Assembly: GCA_963728535.1 (NCBI GenBank)
Contig: CAVSKK010000001.1
Location: forward strand, 1,550,001 to 1,614,000
From: VAXT01 sp963728535
GTDB taxonomy: Bacteria; Actinomycetota; Thermoleophilia; Gaiellales; Gaiellaceae
DNA length: 64,000 nt
Direction of reading: 5' to 3'
Shown: one piece after another, positions 1-8,136 of the stretch
Position numbering within the stretch: position 1 is the first letter of the stretch
Layout of the letters: the number at the start of each line of letters is the position of its first letter
The notes under the pieces: generated by a model
Told to the model about the DNA's origin: nothing
Database searches by the model: none
What the model saw: only the letters and a program-made list of their open reading frames with translations
Program-made: the position numbers and the translations under genes

Positions 1-2
1 TG

Positions 3-191
3 GCTGACCTATCGCCTCGCGAAGGAGAAGTCTTTGAGCAGCTGTGCCAAGGACTTTCAAACAAGGCAATCGCTCGCGCTTTGTTCATCAGCGAGTCGAC
101 TGTGAAAGTGCATGTCCGGCGCATCCTCGAGAAGCTAGGAGTTAGCACCCGAACTCAAGCGGCACTGAAGGGCCGACCATCCGATCCTTAG
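3..191 (+). CDS. LuxR/GerE-type HTH regulator, C-terminal part (5' end outside window)
   Basis: An open frame enters from the left edge and ends at TAG 189-191, leaving 62 residues. It begins ADLSPREGEVFEQLCQG and continues with NKAIARALFISESTVKVHV, then LEKLGVSTRTQA. This is the four-helix GerE/LuxR DNA-binding domain: the SPRE start, the conserved Glu of helix 1, and the recognition helix SESTVKVHVRRIL. Such domains bind promoter DNA as dimers, usually behind a receiver or ligand domain, which here would lie outside the window. The reading frame alone cannot say whether the missing part is a receiver (NarL family) or something else. A second LuxR-type gene lies 1.7 kb away on the other strand. 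Confidence 0.85.
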   Translation, partial: ADLSPREGEVFEQLCQGLSNKAIARALFISESTVKVHVRRILEKLGVSTRTQAALKGRPSDP

Positions 192-295
192 GTGCAAATT
201 TCCACGCCCCCGCTTGGACACGCGCACGACGGTTTGAGCGTCACATCCCGAGAGGAGAGCCGAGTCGGCGGGCTGAAACCGCTTAGGACTTGCGG

Positions 296-1681
296 CTAGG
301 CAACGTCTTCGACCGCGCGGAGAGAAGATGGCTCGATAGCTACGTCAGATTTAGATTCCTCGAACCCAAAATCGGACCTTGTGCCCGTACGGTACGTCTC
401 GTCAGCACTGGCGAGGATCGCCTCGAACGCGGCGGTAACGGACGTGTCGAACTGACTCTCGACGGCTTGGGCGAGGCGCATTCGTGCCACTTGACTGGGC
501 ATCGCATCGCGGTACGGCCTATCGGAAGTCATCGCGTTGTACGCGTCCGCGACAGCAATGATCCGCGAAAGAAGCGGGATTTCGTCACCAACCACGCCGT
601 CGGGATAGCCCTGCCCATCTACCCGTTCATGGTGGTGACGGACGATCTTTGCGATCTCGGCGTAGTCATCCACGTTCGCGAGAATGCGCTCTCCGATGAC
701 AGGGTGGTCCTCCATTTGCCGGCGTTCGTCGAGCGTGAGCGCGCCGGGCTTTTCCAGGAGCCCCGGAGGAAGACCGATCTTTCCGATGTCGTGGACGAGA
801 CCGCAGAGATGGACGAGCTGCACCTGGGCCGCGGAAAGACTCATGCGTTCAGCAATGTCTCGGGCATAAATCGCTACTGCGGACGAATGCCCGGCGGTGT
901 AGCGATCTCTTGCGTCGAGCGTGGCCACCAGAGCTGAGGCGAACGAGAGGTTGGCCCGTTCGAGCTGCGTATTTGCCTCCGCCAAATCGGCTGCCAGTCT
1001 TTTCTCCGCCTGGTAGAGGACGAACGACCTCTGTGCCGCAAGAGCGGGAGCAAGGAACAACGGCAGAACCCATGGAGAAACGGTCTCATAGCCCAACGCC
1101 AAGACTGCAACGCCGGGAACGTACAGCGGCATCGAGCTGAAAGCGAGGGGACCAAGGGTTCGGAACACCTTCAGGGGGCTGCCATGTCCTCTGAGGGTGA
1201 ATACAACGGCGGCAAAGGCGAGGTCGAGGAACTGAGTCGACGCCGCCGCTGCGGCACTCGCAGCGAGAATCGAGGGCAGGGTTGAGTTGCTCAGCTCGAT
1301 CGCTATGAGGCCGGCCACGGCTCCCGTCAGTGATCTACTCGATGCGTAAAGGACCCACCGTGTTCGCGGAGTCCGCTCTTCTCCGAACATCGACGAAACC
1401 GAGACCAGCATGGCCGCAAGCGGCCCGAAGAGCACGGCCGCCAGGAGGATCGGAAACAGGGAGATTGAGACTTTCAGGCTGCCCGAAAGCTGAACCTGCC
1501 CCCGTTGAGCCATTGCAGCCGCGACACAAAGCGCGCCCACACCCCACGGGTTCGTAAGTCCATATCCGCCTAACGCAAGGCCGGTAGCAACTGCGACGCT
1601 AAGACCGACCAAAACGCCAGCGTAAATCTGGACGCGTCCCTGCGCATCTGAAAGTAGCTTCTTCAGTGAAATTTCAGACAA
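296..1681 (-). CDS. Membrane-anchored HD-GYP domain phosphodiesterase (probable c-di-GMP hydrolase)
   Basis: About 461 residues. The N-terminal half is a set of hydrophobic helices (segments such as VGLSVAVATGLALGGYGL and FPILLAAVLFGPLAAMLVS) forming an integral membrane sensor. A short coiled segment follows (LAADLAEANTQLERANL), then an HD-GYP domain with HDIGKIGLP, HHHERVDGQGYP and DAYNAMTSDRPYR. The HD and HHE metal ligands and the GYP motif are present, with Gln where Ser or Thr often precedes GYP. Activity on c-di-GMP is inferred from the family. Start: TTG at 1681 follows GGGGGAGG at good spacing and is preferred. An upstream in-frame TTG at 1735 has no ribosome-binding site and would add 18 residues. 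The gene is divergent from a 21-codon ORF. Confidence 0.85.
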   Translation of the reverse strand: MSEISLKKLLSDAQGRVQIYAGVLVGLSVAVATGLALGGYGLTNPWGVGALCVAAAMAQRGQVQLSGSLKVSISLFPILLAAVLFGPLAAMLVSVSSMFGEERTPRTRWVLYASSRSLTGAVAGLIAIELSNSTLPSILAASAAAAASTQFLDLAFAAVVFTLRGHGSPLKVFRTLGPLAFSSMPLYVPGVAVLALGYETVSPWVLPLFLAPALAAQRSFVLYQAEKRLAADLAEANTQLERANLSFASALVATLDARDRYTAGHSSAVAIYARDIAERMSLSAAQVQLVHLCGLVHDIGKIGLPPGLLEKPGALTLDERRQMEDHPVIGERILANVDDYAEIAKIVRHHHERVDGQGYPDGVVGDEIPLLSRIIAVADAYNAMTSDRPYRDAMPSQVARMRLAQAVESQFDTSVTAAFEAILASADETYRTGTRSDFGFEESKSDVAIEPSSLRAVEDVA

Positions 1682-1695
1682 ACTGTTGAATCCTC

Positions 1696-1707
1696 CCCCA
1701 ATTGGGG
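1696..1707. promoter_or_regulatory. 12-bp perfect palindrome in the HD-GYP / micro-ORF divergent region
   Basis: The sequence CCCCAATTGGGG is a perfect dyad between the divergent starts at 1681 (minus) and 1753 (plus). It overlaps the purine-rich ribosome-binding site of the HD-GYP gene. It may be an operator or an mRNA hairpin hiding that site. No regulator can be assigned, but two LuxR-type proteins are encoded within 1.7 kb. Confidence 0.35.
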
Positions 1708-1752
1708 TACCTTCTGAACCAGCCGTTAGTCCCAACAGAAGGAGTGAGTGAA

Positions 1753-1818
1753 ATGAAGAAAATTATGCTGCGTCTAGCTTCCCGGGCTGCCAACCCCGGT
1801 GGCGTCATCGCCTGGTAG
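1753..1818 (+). CDS. Putative 21-residue peptide with strong ribosome-binding site
   Basis: ATG 1753 to TAG 1816-1818 encodes MKKIMLRLASRAANPGGVIAW. It is preceded by AGAAGGAG with 8 nt to the ATG, a better ribosome-binding site than most genes in the window have. The peptide is basic at the N-terminus and ends in a hydrophobic stretch (PGGVIAW). It could be a leader peptide, a secreted or membrane-active micropeptide, or a signalling peptide. I do not recognise the family. The neighbours are the divergent HD-GYP gene and a convergent LuxR-type regulator 100 bp downstream. A weak inverted repeat (ATCCC...GGGAT, 1857-1874) follows it. Confidence 0.4.
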   Translation: MKKIMLRLASRAANPGGVIAW

Positions 1819-1917
1819 GCATCCTAAGTAGCTTGCGTTCTCCACAATAACCGGGCATCCCCCTGATGAGGGATATCCACAAACTGGGGAGAACTGAAGG
1901 AAGTTAGAAGCCGGCGC

Positions 1918-2247
1918 CTAGGCGATGATGCCGCGACGGAAACCCACCGCGACTGCGTGTGCACGGGAGCGCGCTTGCAGTTTCGCCAGTAGGTGCCTCA
2001 CATGGCTTTTCACCGTCTCTTCCGAAAGGAAGAGGCGGTGACCAATCTCTCGATTGACTAGGCCCTCTGAGATCAGCTGAAGCACCTCGACCTCGCGTGC
2101 TGTGGGCTCCTGCTCGAGCTCCCTGAGGGGCGCGGCGAACGGAATGACCTCCGCGTTGCCCTGCCCCCGCTTGGCGGCCACCTCGTCAAAACGACGCGAG
2201 TGGTCCACATAACGGGACAGGATCTCTTTTCGCTCTGCAGCATCCAC
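1918..2247 (-). CDS. Small orphan LuxR-type HTH regulator
   Basis: 109 residues. The first 45 have no recognisable domain (MDAAERKEILSRYVDHSRR...). The rest is a GerE/LuxR HTH: PTAREVEVLQLISEGLVNREI, then LFLSEETVKSHVRHLLAKL and ARSRAHAVAVGF. It lacks a receiver or autoinducer-binding domain, so it is a DNA-binding-only protein or depends on a partner. The GTG start at 2247 has no clear ribosome-binding site, so the N-terminus is uncertain. It sits downstream of the ABC operon on the same strand, with an 87-bp gap. Its recognition region resembles that of the partial LuxR gene at the left edge, but they are not close copies. Confidence 0.75.
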   Translation of the reverse strand: MDAAERKEILSRYVDHSRRFDEVAAKRGQGNAEVIPFAAPLRELEQEPTAREVEVLQLISEGLVNREIGHRLFLSEETVKSHVRHLLAKLQARSRAHAVAVGFRRGIIA

Positions 2248-2334
2248 GACAATCCGCGTATCGGCGCGGTGTGCCGCCTGCTTGAGGCGCCAGAGGCCTC
2301 ATTCGAGGGTTACCGTTTTCGCGTAGTAATGCCC

Positions 2335-3411
2335 CTAAACGGGTGGCAGATCCGGCTCTGGCGCCCGGATGCCCGGATCGAAGACCGCTTCGACCTCCTG
2401 AGGCTCGATGCGGCCCGCTTTGATCTCCTCGGCCCAGTGACACGCCGCCAGATGGCCATCGGCGAGCTTTCGGAGCTCCGGGACGTCCGTCTTGCACCTA
2501 GTCGGCTGCACGTACGGGCAGCGCGTGTGGAACCTGCAGGCCGGTGGTGGGTTCGCCGGGCTCGGCAGGTCGCCCGGCAGAAGGATCGTCTGGCGCTGCC
2601 GCTCGACCTCGGGATCGGGGATCGGCACCGCCGAAAGCAGCGTGATCGTGTACGGATGGAGCGGATTGTCGTAGAGCTCGTCCGCAGGCGAGATCTCGAC
2701 GATCGTCCCCAGATACATGACCGCGATCCGGTCGGAGATGTGGCGGACGACGGCCAGGTCGTGTGCGATGAACAGGTAGGTGAGGTCGAACTCCTGCTGG
2801 AGGTTCTCGAGGAGGTTGATGATTTGCGCCTGGATCGAGACGTCGAGTGCGGAAACCGGCTCGTCGGCGACGATGAAGTCCGGATTGAGAGCGAGCGAGC
2901 GGGCGAGGCCGATGCGCTGGCGCTGCCCGCCGGAGAACTCGTGCGGGTAGCGCGATGCCGCGTCGGCGGGGAGCCCGACGATCTGAAGCAGCTCGCGGAC
3001 GCGCGCATTGGCCGCGCGCCGGCCCGCGAGCCCGTGCACGCGCATCGGCTCGCCGATCATCCGGCTCACCGAGTGGCGCGGGTTGAGCGAGGAAAACGGG
3101 TCCTGGAAGACCATCTGCATCCGCCTGCGCAGCGTGCGCAGCTCTGCCTCGCCGAGCTTCGAGATGTCCTGCCCGTCGAAGATGACCTTCCCGGCGGTCG
3201 CCTCGTAGAGGCGGAGCATTGCCCGGCCAACCGTGGACTTGCCGCAACCTGACTCGCCGACGAGCCCGAGGGTCTCGCCGCGTTGGATCTCGAACGAGAC
3301 GCCGTCGACCGCCTTGATGTCGCCGACGTGACGGTCGAGGACGAGCCCGCTCTTGATCGGGAAGTAGACCTTGAGGTCTTCGAGCTGGACGAGGTTGCCG
3401 TCGACACTCAT
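2335..3411 (-). CDS. dppF: Dipeptide/oligopeptide ABC transporter ATPase (DppF/OppF type)
   Basis: 358 residues. One of two cytoplasmic ATPases energising a peptide importer. Motifs: Walker A GESGCGKST, Q-loop FQDPFSSLNP, ABC signature FSGGQRQRIGLARSL, Walker B FIVADEPVSALD, and switch His in IAHDLAVV. A C-terminal oligopeptide-transporter extension follows with HPYT and the cysteine cluster CRFHTRCPYVQPTRC; in some homologues this region binds an Fe-S cluster, but that is not shown here. The ATG at 3411 forms an ATGA overlap with the stop of the upstream ATPase gene, so the two are translationally coupled. The same frame stays open further upstream, but that part overlaps the neighbouring gene and is not used. 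Last gene of the five-gene operon. Confidence 0.93.
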   Translation of the reverse strand: MSVDGNLVQLEDLKVYFPIKSGLVLDRHVGDIKAVDGVSFEIQRGETLGLVGESGCGKSTVGRAMLRLYEATAGKVIFDGQDISKLGEAELRTLRRRMQMVFQDPFSSLNPRHSVSRMIGEPMRVHGLAGRRAANARVRELLQIVGLPADAASRYPHEFSGGQRQRIGLARSLALNPDFIVADEPVSALDVSIQAQIINLLENLQQEFDLTYLFIAHDLAVVRHISDRIAVMYLGTIVEISPADELYDNPLHPYTITLLSAVPIPDPEVERQRQTILLPGDLPSPANPPPACRFHTRCPYVQPTRCKTDVPELRKLADGHLAACHWAEEIKAGRIEPQEVEAVFDPGIRAPEPDLPPV

Positions 3412-4424
3412 CGGGCGAGCGCCGCCTCCTTCAGCTTCTGCCACTCGTCGGTGGGCACCGGGTTGAAGCAAGCGACCTTGTGCCCGGGCTCGATCTCCTC
3501 GAGCGGCGGCACCGACTGGGTCGAGGCCTCGACCTCGTAACGGCAGCGGGGCGCGAACGGGCAAGCCTGGGGCGACTGCAGCATGTCGCGCGGGCTGCCC
3601 TCGATCGGCTGGAGCGCCGTCTTGCGCGTGGCGTCGAGCCGAGGGACGCTCTGGAGCAGGCCGAGCGTGTAGGGGTGTCGCGGGCGCGCGAAGACCTGCC
3701 GGGCCGTTCCTATCTCCATGAACAGGCCCGCGTACATGACGTTGACCCGCTCGCACATGCCTGCGACGACGCCGAGGTCGTGCGTGATCAGGATGAGAGC
3801 CGTTTCCTGGTCGGCGACGAGCTCGCGGAGGATGTCGAGGATCTGCGCCTGGATCGTGACGTCGAGCGCCGTCGTGGGCTCGTCCGCAATCAAGATCTTC
3901 GGCTGGCAGGCCAGCGCCATCGCGATCATCGCGCGCTGGCGCATGCCGCCCGAGAACTGGTGCGGGTAGTCGCGCAGGCGCGCGCGCGAGCTTGGGATGC
4001 CGACCCGGTCGAGGAGCTCGGCGGCACGGTCGTTCGCCGCGTCCTTGTCCATCCCGAAGTGGGTCTCGAGCACCTCCCGGATCTGACGTCCGATCGTCAG
4101 CACCGGATTCAGGCTCGTCATCGGGTCCTGGAAGATCATCGCGATCTCGCGGCCGCGGATCCCGCGCAGCTCCTCGTCGGAGAGCTTCAGCAGATCCTGC
4201 CCCTCGAACCGCGCAGTGCCCGAGGTGACCCGGCCGGCGCGGGCAAGGATCCCGAGCAGGGCGAGCGACGTGACGCTCTTGCCGCAGCCAGACTCGCCGA
4301 CGATCCCGAGCGTCTCGCCCGGCGCGATGTCGAACGAGATCCCGTTGACGGCGTAGATCGTCCCGCGTTCGGTCCAGAACTCGACCTTCAGGTCCTGGAC
4401 ATCGAGAAGCGGCTCTCTAGGCAC
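3408..4424 (-). CDS. dppD: Dipeptide/oligopeptide ABC transporter ATPase (DppD/OppD type)
   Basis: 338 residues. Partner ATPase to the following gene. Walker A GESGCGKSVTS, Q-loop FQDPMTSLNP, signature FSGGMRQRAMIAMAL, Walker B ILIADEPTTALD, and switch LITHDLGVV. The C-terminal domain carries HPYTLGLLQSVPRLD and cysteines in CPFAPRCRY and VACFNP, as in OppD/DppD proteins. The two ATPases are diverged paralogues that normally form a heterodimer. The start at 4424 overlaps the end of the DppC permease gene by 8 bp, and the end overlaps the DppF gene by 4 bp (ATGA). Confidence 0.93.
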   Translation of the reverse strand: MPREPLLDVQDLKVEFWTERGTIYAVNGISFDIAPGETLGIVGESGCGKSVTSLALLGILARAGRVTSGTARFEGQDLLKLSDEELRGIRGREIAMIFQDPMTSLNPVLTIGRQIREVLETHFGMDKDAANDRAAELLDRVGIPSSRARLRDYPHQFSGGMRQRAMIAMALACQPKILIADEPTTALDVTIQAQILDILRELVADQETALILITHDLGVVAGMCERVNVMYAGLFMEIGTARQVFARPRHPYTLGLLQSVPRLDATRKTALQPIEGSPRDMLQSPQACPFAPRCRYEVEASTQSVPPLEEIEPGHKVACFNPVPTDEWQKLKEAALAR

Positions 4425-5325
4425 GGCCCCGGAACTTCGGGTCGAGTGCTTCTCGGAGGCCGTCGCCGATCAGGTTGAAGCCGAGCACGGAGATGACAAT
4501 CGCCGCGCCCGGGATCAGTGCGAGGAACGGCGCCGTCTGCAGGTAGCGGGTCGTGTCGGTCAGCATCGTCCCCCACTCCGGCGTCGAAGGATCCTGCGGG
4601 CCCAGGCCCAGGAAGCCCAGGCCGGCGACGTCGATGATCGCGGTGGCGAGCGCGAGCGTTCCCTGGACGATCACGGGCGAAAGCGAGTTCGGGAGGATGT
4701 GCGCCCCGAGGATCGAGCGCTTCTTGACCCCGACCGCCCTCGCCGCGAGCACGTAGTCCGCCTCGCGGGTCGCGAGGATCGATCCGCGTAAGAGCCTCGC
4801 GAAGATCGGGATCTGCGTCACGCCGACCGCGATCATGATCTGTCCCAGGCCGGGGCCGAGCGCGGCGACGATCCCGATCGCGAGCAGCAGGCCGGGAATG
4901 GAGAGCATGATGTCCATCAGCCGCATGAGAACGGAGTCGACCCACCCGCCCAGGTAGCCGGCGGCGGCGCCGATGAGGGCACCGATCGAGAGCCCGACGG
5001 CGACCGAGACCACGCCGATCACCAGCGAGTAGCGGGCGCCGTAGACGACCCGGGAGAACAGATCTCGCCCGAGGGGGTCAACGCCGAAGAAATAGTCGGC
5101 CGACGGCCCCGGACAGCAGGTTCCTTGCAGCAGCGAGAGATCCTGCTCGCGCGGTCCGTGGGTGGCGATGAGCGGCGCGAACACTGCGACGGTCACGAAC
5201 ATGCCGACGAGGACGAACCCGGCGATCGCGCCGGGGTTGCGGCGAAGCCGGCGCCAGGCGTCATGCCAGAGCCCACTCGACGCCTCGAGGCCGACCTCTC
5301 GAGCCTCGATCTCGGCGACCGACAT
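4417..5325 (-). CDS. dppC: Dipeptide/oligopeptide ABC transporter permease (DppC type)
   Basis: 302 residues. Inner-membrane permease. An N-terminal amphipathic OppC_N segment (LWHDAWRRLRRNPGAIAGFVLVG) leads into the first membrane helix. A periplasmic loop (HGPREQDLSLLQG... FFGVDPLGRDLFSRVVYGAR) is typical of the family, followed by about five further helices. The ATPase-docking EAA-like loop is DYVLAARAVGVKKRSILGAHILPN. It pairs with the DppB permease. The ATG at 5325 shares its A with the preceding stop (TGATG), giving a 1-bp overlap. Confidence 0.93.
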   Translation of the reverse strand: MSVAEIEAREVGLEASSGLWHDAWRRLRRNPGAIAGFVLVGMFVTVAVFAPLIATHGPREQDLSLLQGTCCPGPSADYFFGVDPLGRDLFSRVVYGARYSLVIGVVSVAVGLSIGALIGAAAGYLGGWVDSVLMRLMDIMLSIPGLLLAIGIVAALGPGLGQIMIAVGVTQIPIFARLLRGSILATREADYVLAARAVGVKKRSILGAHILPNSLSPVIVQGTLALATAIIDVAGLGFLGLGPQDPSTPEWGTMLTDTTRYLQTAPFLALIPGAAIVISVLGFNLIGDGLREALDPKFRGRA

Positions 5326-6329
5326 CAGGACACCCTGATCCGCGGGTTGATGAGCGCGTAGGCGACGTCGACGAACAGGTTGATGAGCACGAAGATGAAC
5401 GAGACGAAGAGAATCCCGCCCTGGAGCACGGGGAAGTTGCGCGCCCTGATCGCGTCCACGAGCCAGGTCCCCATGCCCGGCCAGGCGAAGACCGTCTCCG
5501 TTAACACGGCGCCCGAGAGGAGCAGGCCGGCCTGAAGGCCGACGATCGTGACGATCGGGAGCAGCGCGTTCCGGAAGACGTGCCGCTCGTCGACGACCCG
5601 GGGCGAGAGCCCTTTTGCTCTGGCAGTGCGTACGTAGTCCTCGTTCTGCACGTCGAGCACCGACGCGCGGGTGATCCTCGCAGTGATCGCCAGCGGGATC
5701 GAGCCGAGGGCGATCGCCGGCAGGATCATGTGCTTGGTGACGTCCCAGAGCGCATACATATCGCCGGCCAGCAGGGCGTCGAGCAAGTAGAAGTTCGTCG
5801 GGTGCTCCAGGTCGATGGTCGCGGAGATCCGACCAACCGTTGGTAAGAGCCCGAGCTTCACCGCGAAGACGTACTTCAAGAGGATCGCGAGGAAGAAGAC
5901 AGGGATCGACACACCGAGGAGCGATAAGACGAGGCTGGCGTGGTCGGTCGCGGTTCCGTAGCGTTTCGCGGCGAAAAACCCGAGCGGGATGCCGAACAGG
6001 ATCGCGAACGTCATGGCGGCGATCGTGAGCTCGATCGTGGCCGGGAATCGCTGCTTCAGCTCGTCGGTGACCGCCCGCCTGGTCGTGATGCTCGTGCCGA
6101 GGTCACCGCTCGCCGTGGTCTTGACGTAGCTCCAGTACTGGACGATGACCGGCTTGTCGAGCCCGTACTGCTGGTTGATCTGCTCAATCGACTCCTCGGT
6201 CGCCCGCTCCCCGAGGAGCGCTTCCGCGGGCCCGCCCGGGAGTGCCCTGATCCAGATGAAGACCAGGATCGAGAGCCCGAGCAGGATCGGAATTAGAAGC
6301 AGCAGCCGACGGACGACGAATTTCAACAT
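5325..6329 (-). CDS. dppB: Dipeptide/oligopeptide ABC transporter permease (DppB type)
   Basis: 334 residues, the usual length for DppB/OppB. Starts MLKFVVRRLLLLIPILLG, the first membrane helix. It has the family loop GGPAEALLGERATEESIEQIN, about six membrane helices, and the ATPase-docking loop DYVRTARAKGLSPRVVDERHVFRNALLPI. It ends with a helix (GGILFVSFIFVLINLFVDVAYALINPRIR) typical of DppB. It lies 32 bp downstream of the binding-protein gene and overlaps dppC by 1 bp, so the order is binding protein, DppB, DppC, DppD, DppF. Confidence 0.94.
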   Translation of the reverse strand: MLKFVVRRLLLLIPILLGLSILVFIWIRALPGGPAEALLGERATEESIEQINQQYGLDKPVIVQYWSYVKTTASGDLGTSITTRRAVTDELKQRFPATIELTIAAMTFAILFGIPLGFFAAKRYGTATDHASLVLSLLGVSIPVFFLAILLKYVFAVKLGLLPTVGRISATIDLEHPTNFYLLDALLAGDMYALWDVTKHMILPAIALGSIPLAITARITRASVLDVQNEDYVRTARAKGLSPRVVDERHVFRNALLPIVTIVGLQAGLLLSGAVLTETVFAWPGMGTWLVDAIRARNFPVLQGGILFVSFIFVLINLFVDVAYALINPRIRVS

Positions 6330-6361
6330 TGCGTCGTCCGCCGGCTGTGAATCAGCTCAGT

Positions 6362-8026
6362 TCATTCCTCGATCGAGACTAGGGAGAACGGCTCGAGCGA
6401 GACCGGGCTCGGGACGTATCCCTTGACATTCGAGTTGAATGCGAGCGCAGGCTTCGTGTGCACATAGGGAACGCCCGGGAGGAATCGCATGATCTCCTCG
6501 TTCGCCTCCATGTACAGCTCCGTGCGCTTGGCAGCGTCGGTCTCCGTCTCTGCCTCGTTGAGCGTGTTCGTGATCTCGTCGTTCGTGAACCCGAACTGGT
6601 CGGTCGGCTGCTGGAAGAAGACTCCGATGAAGTTGTCCGGGTCTCCGTAGTCGCCCGTCCAGCCGATCAGGTTCAGAGCACCGGCCGTTCCTCCGTCGAC
6701 GCGGCCGACGTAGTCCGGGCTCCACGGGGCGCTGTGCGGCACGACCTTGAAGCCGGACTTGTTCAGGCTGGCCGCGAACGCCTCGAAGTTGCGCTTCGGG
6801 TCTGGCATGTACGGCCGTGAGATGTCGGTCGGGTACCAGAAGTCGACCGTGAGCGGGATCTTGACGCCGGCCTTCTGGAGCAGCGACTTCGCCTTCGCCG
6901 GGTCGTAGGTGTACGTCTCGACGTTGTCCGAATAGCCCTCGAGCGAGGGTGGCATGAACTCCTTCGCCACCTCGCCGCGCCCGCCGTAGAAGTTGGTCAC
7001 GACGGACTCTCGGTCGAGGCCGGCAGCAACGGCTTGCCGAACCTCGATCTGGTCGAAGGGCTTCACCTTCTGGTTGATGGTCACGTACCCGACGTTGAAC
7101 GCGGGCCGGTCGAGGAGCTGCAGATCGCTTTCGCCCTCGATCGTGGGCACGTCCTGGGGCTCGACGAGGTCGTAGCCCTGGAGCTCGCCGCTCTGGAGTG
7201 CCTGGAGGCGCGCTGCGTTGTCGCCAATCGGCCGGAAGATGAGCTTGTCGAGCTTGGCCTTGTCGCCCCAGTAGTCGTCGTTCTTCACCATTACGAGCCT
7301 GTCTCCCCGAGTCCACGACTCGAACTTGAACGGGCCCGTTCCGGTCGGATGCTCGGTGCCGTACGTGCCGGTCGGCTTGAAACCGGTCTCTTCGTCGACC
7401 GAGCCCTTGTCCGCGTCGTACTGCTGAAGCGCTTCCGGGCTTGCGATCGTGAAGTTCGTCAGCGCGAGCGCGCCGAGGAACGAGGACGACGCCTTCGTCA
7501 GGTTGAGGACGACGGTGTTCTCGTCCGTGGCCTCACAGCTTGCGTAGAGACTGGGCGTCTTCTTGTCCGAGAAGCCGCCGAAGACCGTCTGCCAGTAGTA
7601 GGTCGCACTCTGCTCCTGGAACGGTCCCTTGAAGTTGTACCAGCGGTCGAAGTTGAAGCAGACCGCCTCGGCATTGAAGTCGGTTCCGTCGTGGAACTTG
7701 ACGCCGCTGCGCAGGTGGAAGGTCCACGCCGTGCCGGCCGTGTCAGCCTCCCACGACTCGGCCAGACCAGGAACGACCTCGGTCGTGCCCGGCTTGAGCG
7801 TGACCAGGCCCTCGAACATCTGGTCGATGGCCCGCAGCGACTCGCCGTCGGACACCAGCGCGCCGTCGAGCACGACCGGATCGGCGCTGGTCCCGAATAC
7901 GAGCTCTCCGCCGTTTCCTCCGCTCGAGCTCTCGTTGTCGTCTCCCCCACAGCCCGCCGCCACGAGCACCAATGCGAGCGTGAACGCGGCCAGCAGGAGG
8001 ACGATTCTCAGCGGCTTAAAAGCCAT
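6362..8026 (-). CDS. Peptide ABC transporter substrate-binding lipoprotein (SBP family 5)
   Basis: 554 residues. N-terminal lipoprotein signal: basic MAFKPLR, a hydrophobic core, then lipobox LVAAGC, with Cys at about residue 26 followed by a Gly/Ser/Asp-rich linker. The mature part matches family 5 extracellular binding proteins (DppA/OppA): LVFGTSADPVVLDGAL, LAESWEADTAGTAWTFHLRSGVKFHDGTDFNAEAV, and near the C-terminus NTLNEAETETDAAKR. It delivers peptides or similar solutes to the DppBCDF complex. The ATG at 8026 has a GGGGAGGAAG ribosome-binding site. Substrate is inferred from family only; some family members bind nickel, glutathione or opines. Confidence 0.93.
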   Translation of the reverse strand: MAFKPLRIVLLLAAFTLALVLVAAGCGGDDNESSSGGNGGELVFGTSADPVVLDGALVSDGESLRAIDQMFEGLVTLKPGTTEVVPGLAESWEADTAGTAWTFHLRSGVKFHDGTDFNAEAVCFNFDRWYNFKGPFQEQSATYYWQTVFGGFSDKKTPSLYASCEATDENTVVLNLTKASSSFLGALALTNFTIASPEALQQYDADKGSVDEETGFKPTGTYGTEHPTGTGPFKFESWTRGDRLVMVKNDDYWGDKAKLDKLIFRPIGDNAARLQALQSGELQGYDLVEPQDVPTIEGESDLQLLDRPAFNVGYVTINQKVKPFDQIEVRQAVAAGLDRESVVTNFYGGRGEVAKEFMPPSLEGYSDNVETYTYDPAKAKSLLQKAGVKIPLTVDFWYPTDISRPYMPDPKRNFEAFAASLNKSGFKVVPHSAPWSPDYVGRVDGGTAGALNLIGWTGDYGDPDNFIGVFFQQPTDQFGFTNDEITNTLNEAETETDAAKRTELYMEANEEIMRFLPGVPYVHTKPALAFNSNVKGYVPSPVSLEPFSLVSIEE

Positions 8027-8136
8027 GAACTTCCTCCCCTCGTTATTGCAACCGCCCTCGTGGCGGATGAAGAGGGCAGTATCGCCACGCTCGCGCCAGA
8101 CGGCAAGCCGGAAGCGTGCGCTGCGTGCGTCTGCGG

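Noticed and set aside
8047..8066. Small hairpin CCGCC-CTCGT-GGCGG between the sigma factor and ABC operon
   Set aside because: Only a 5-bp stem and no T-run; too weak to call a terminator of the sigma gene.
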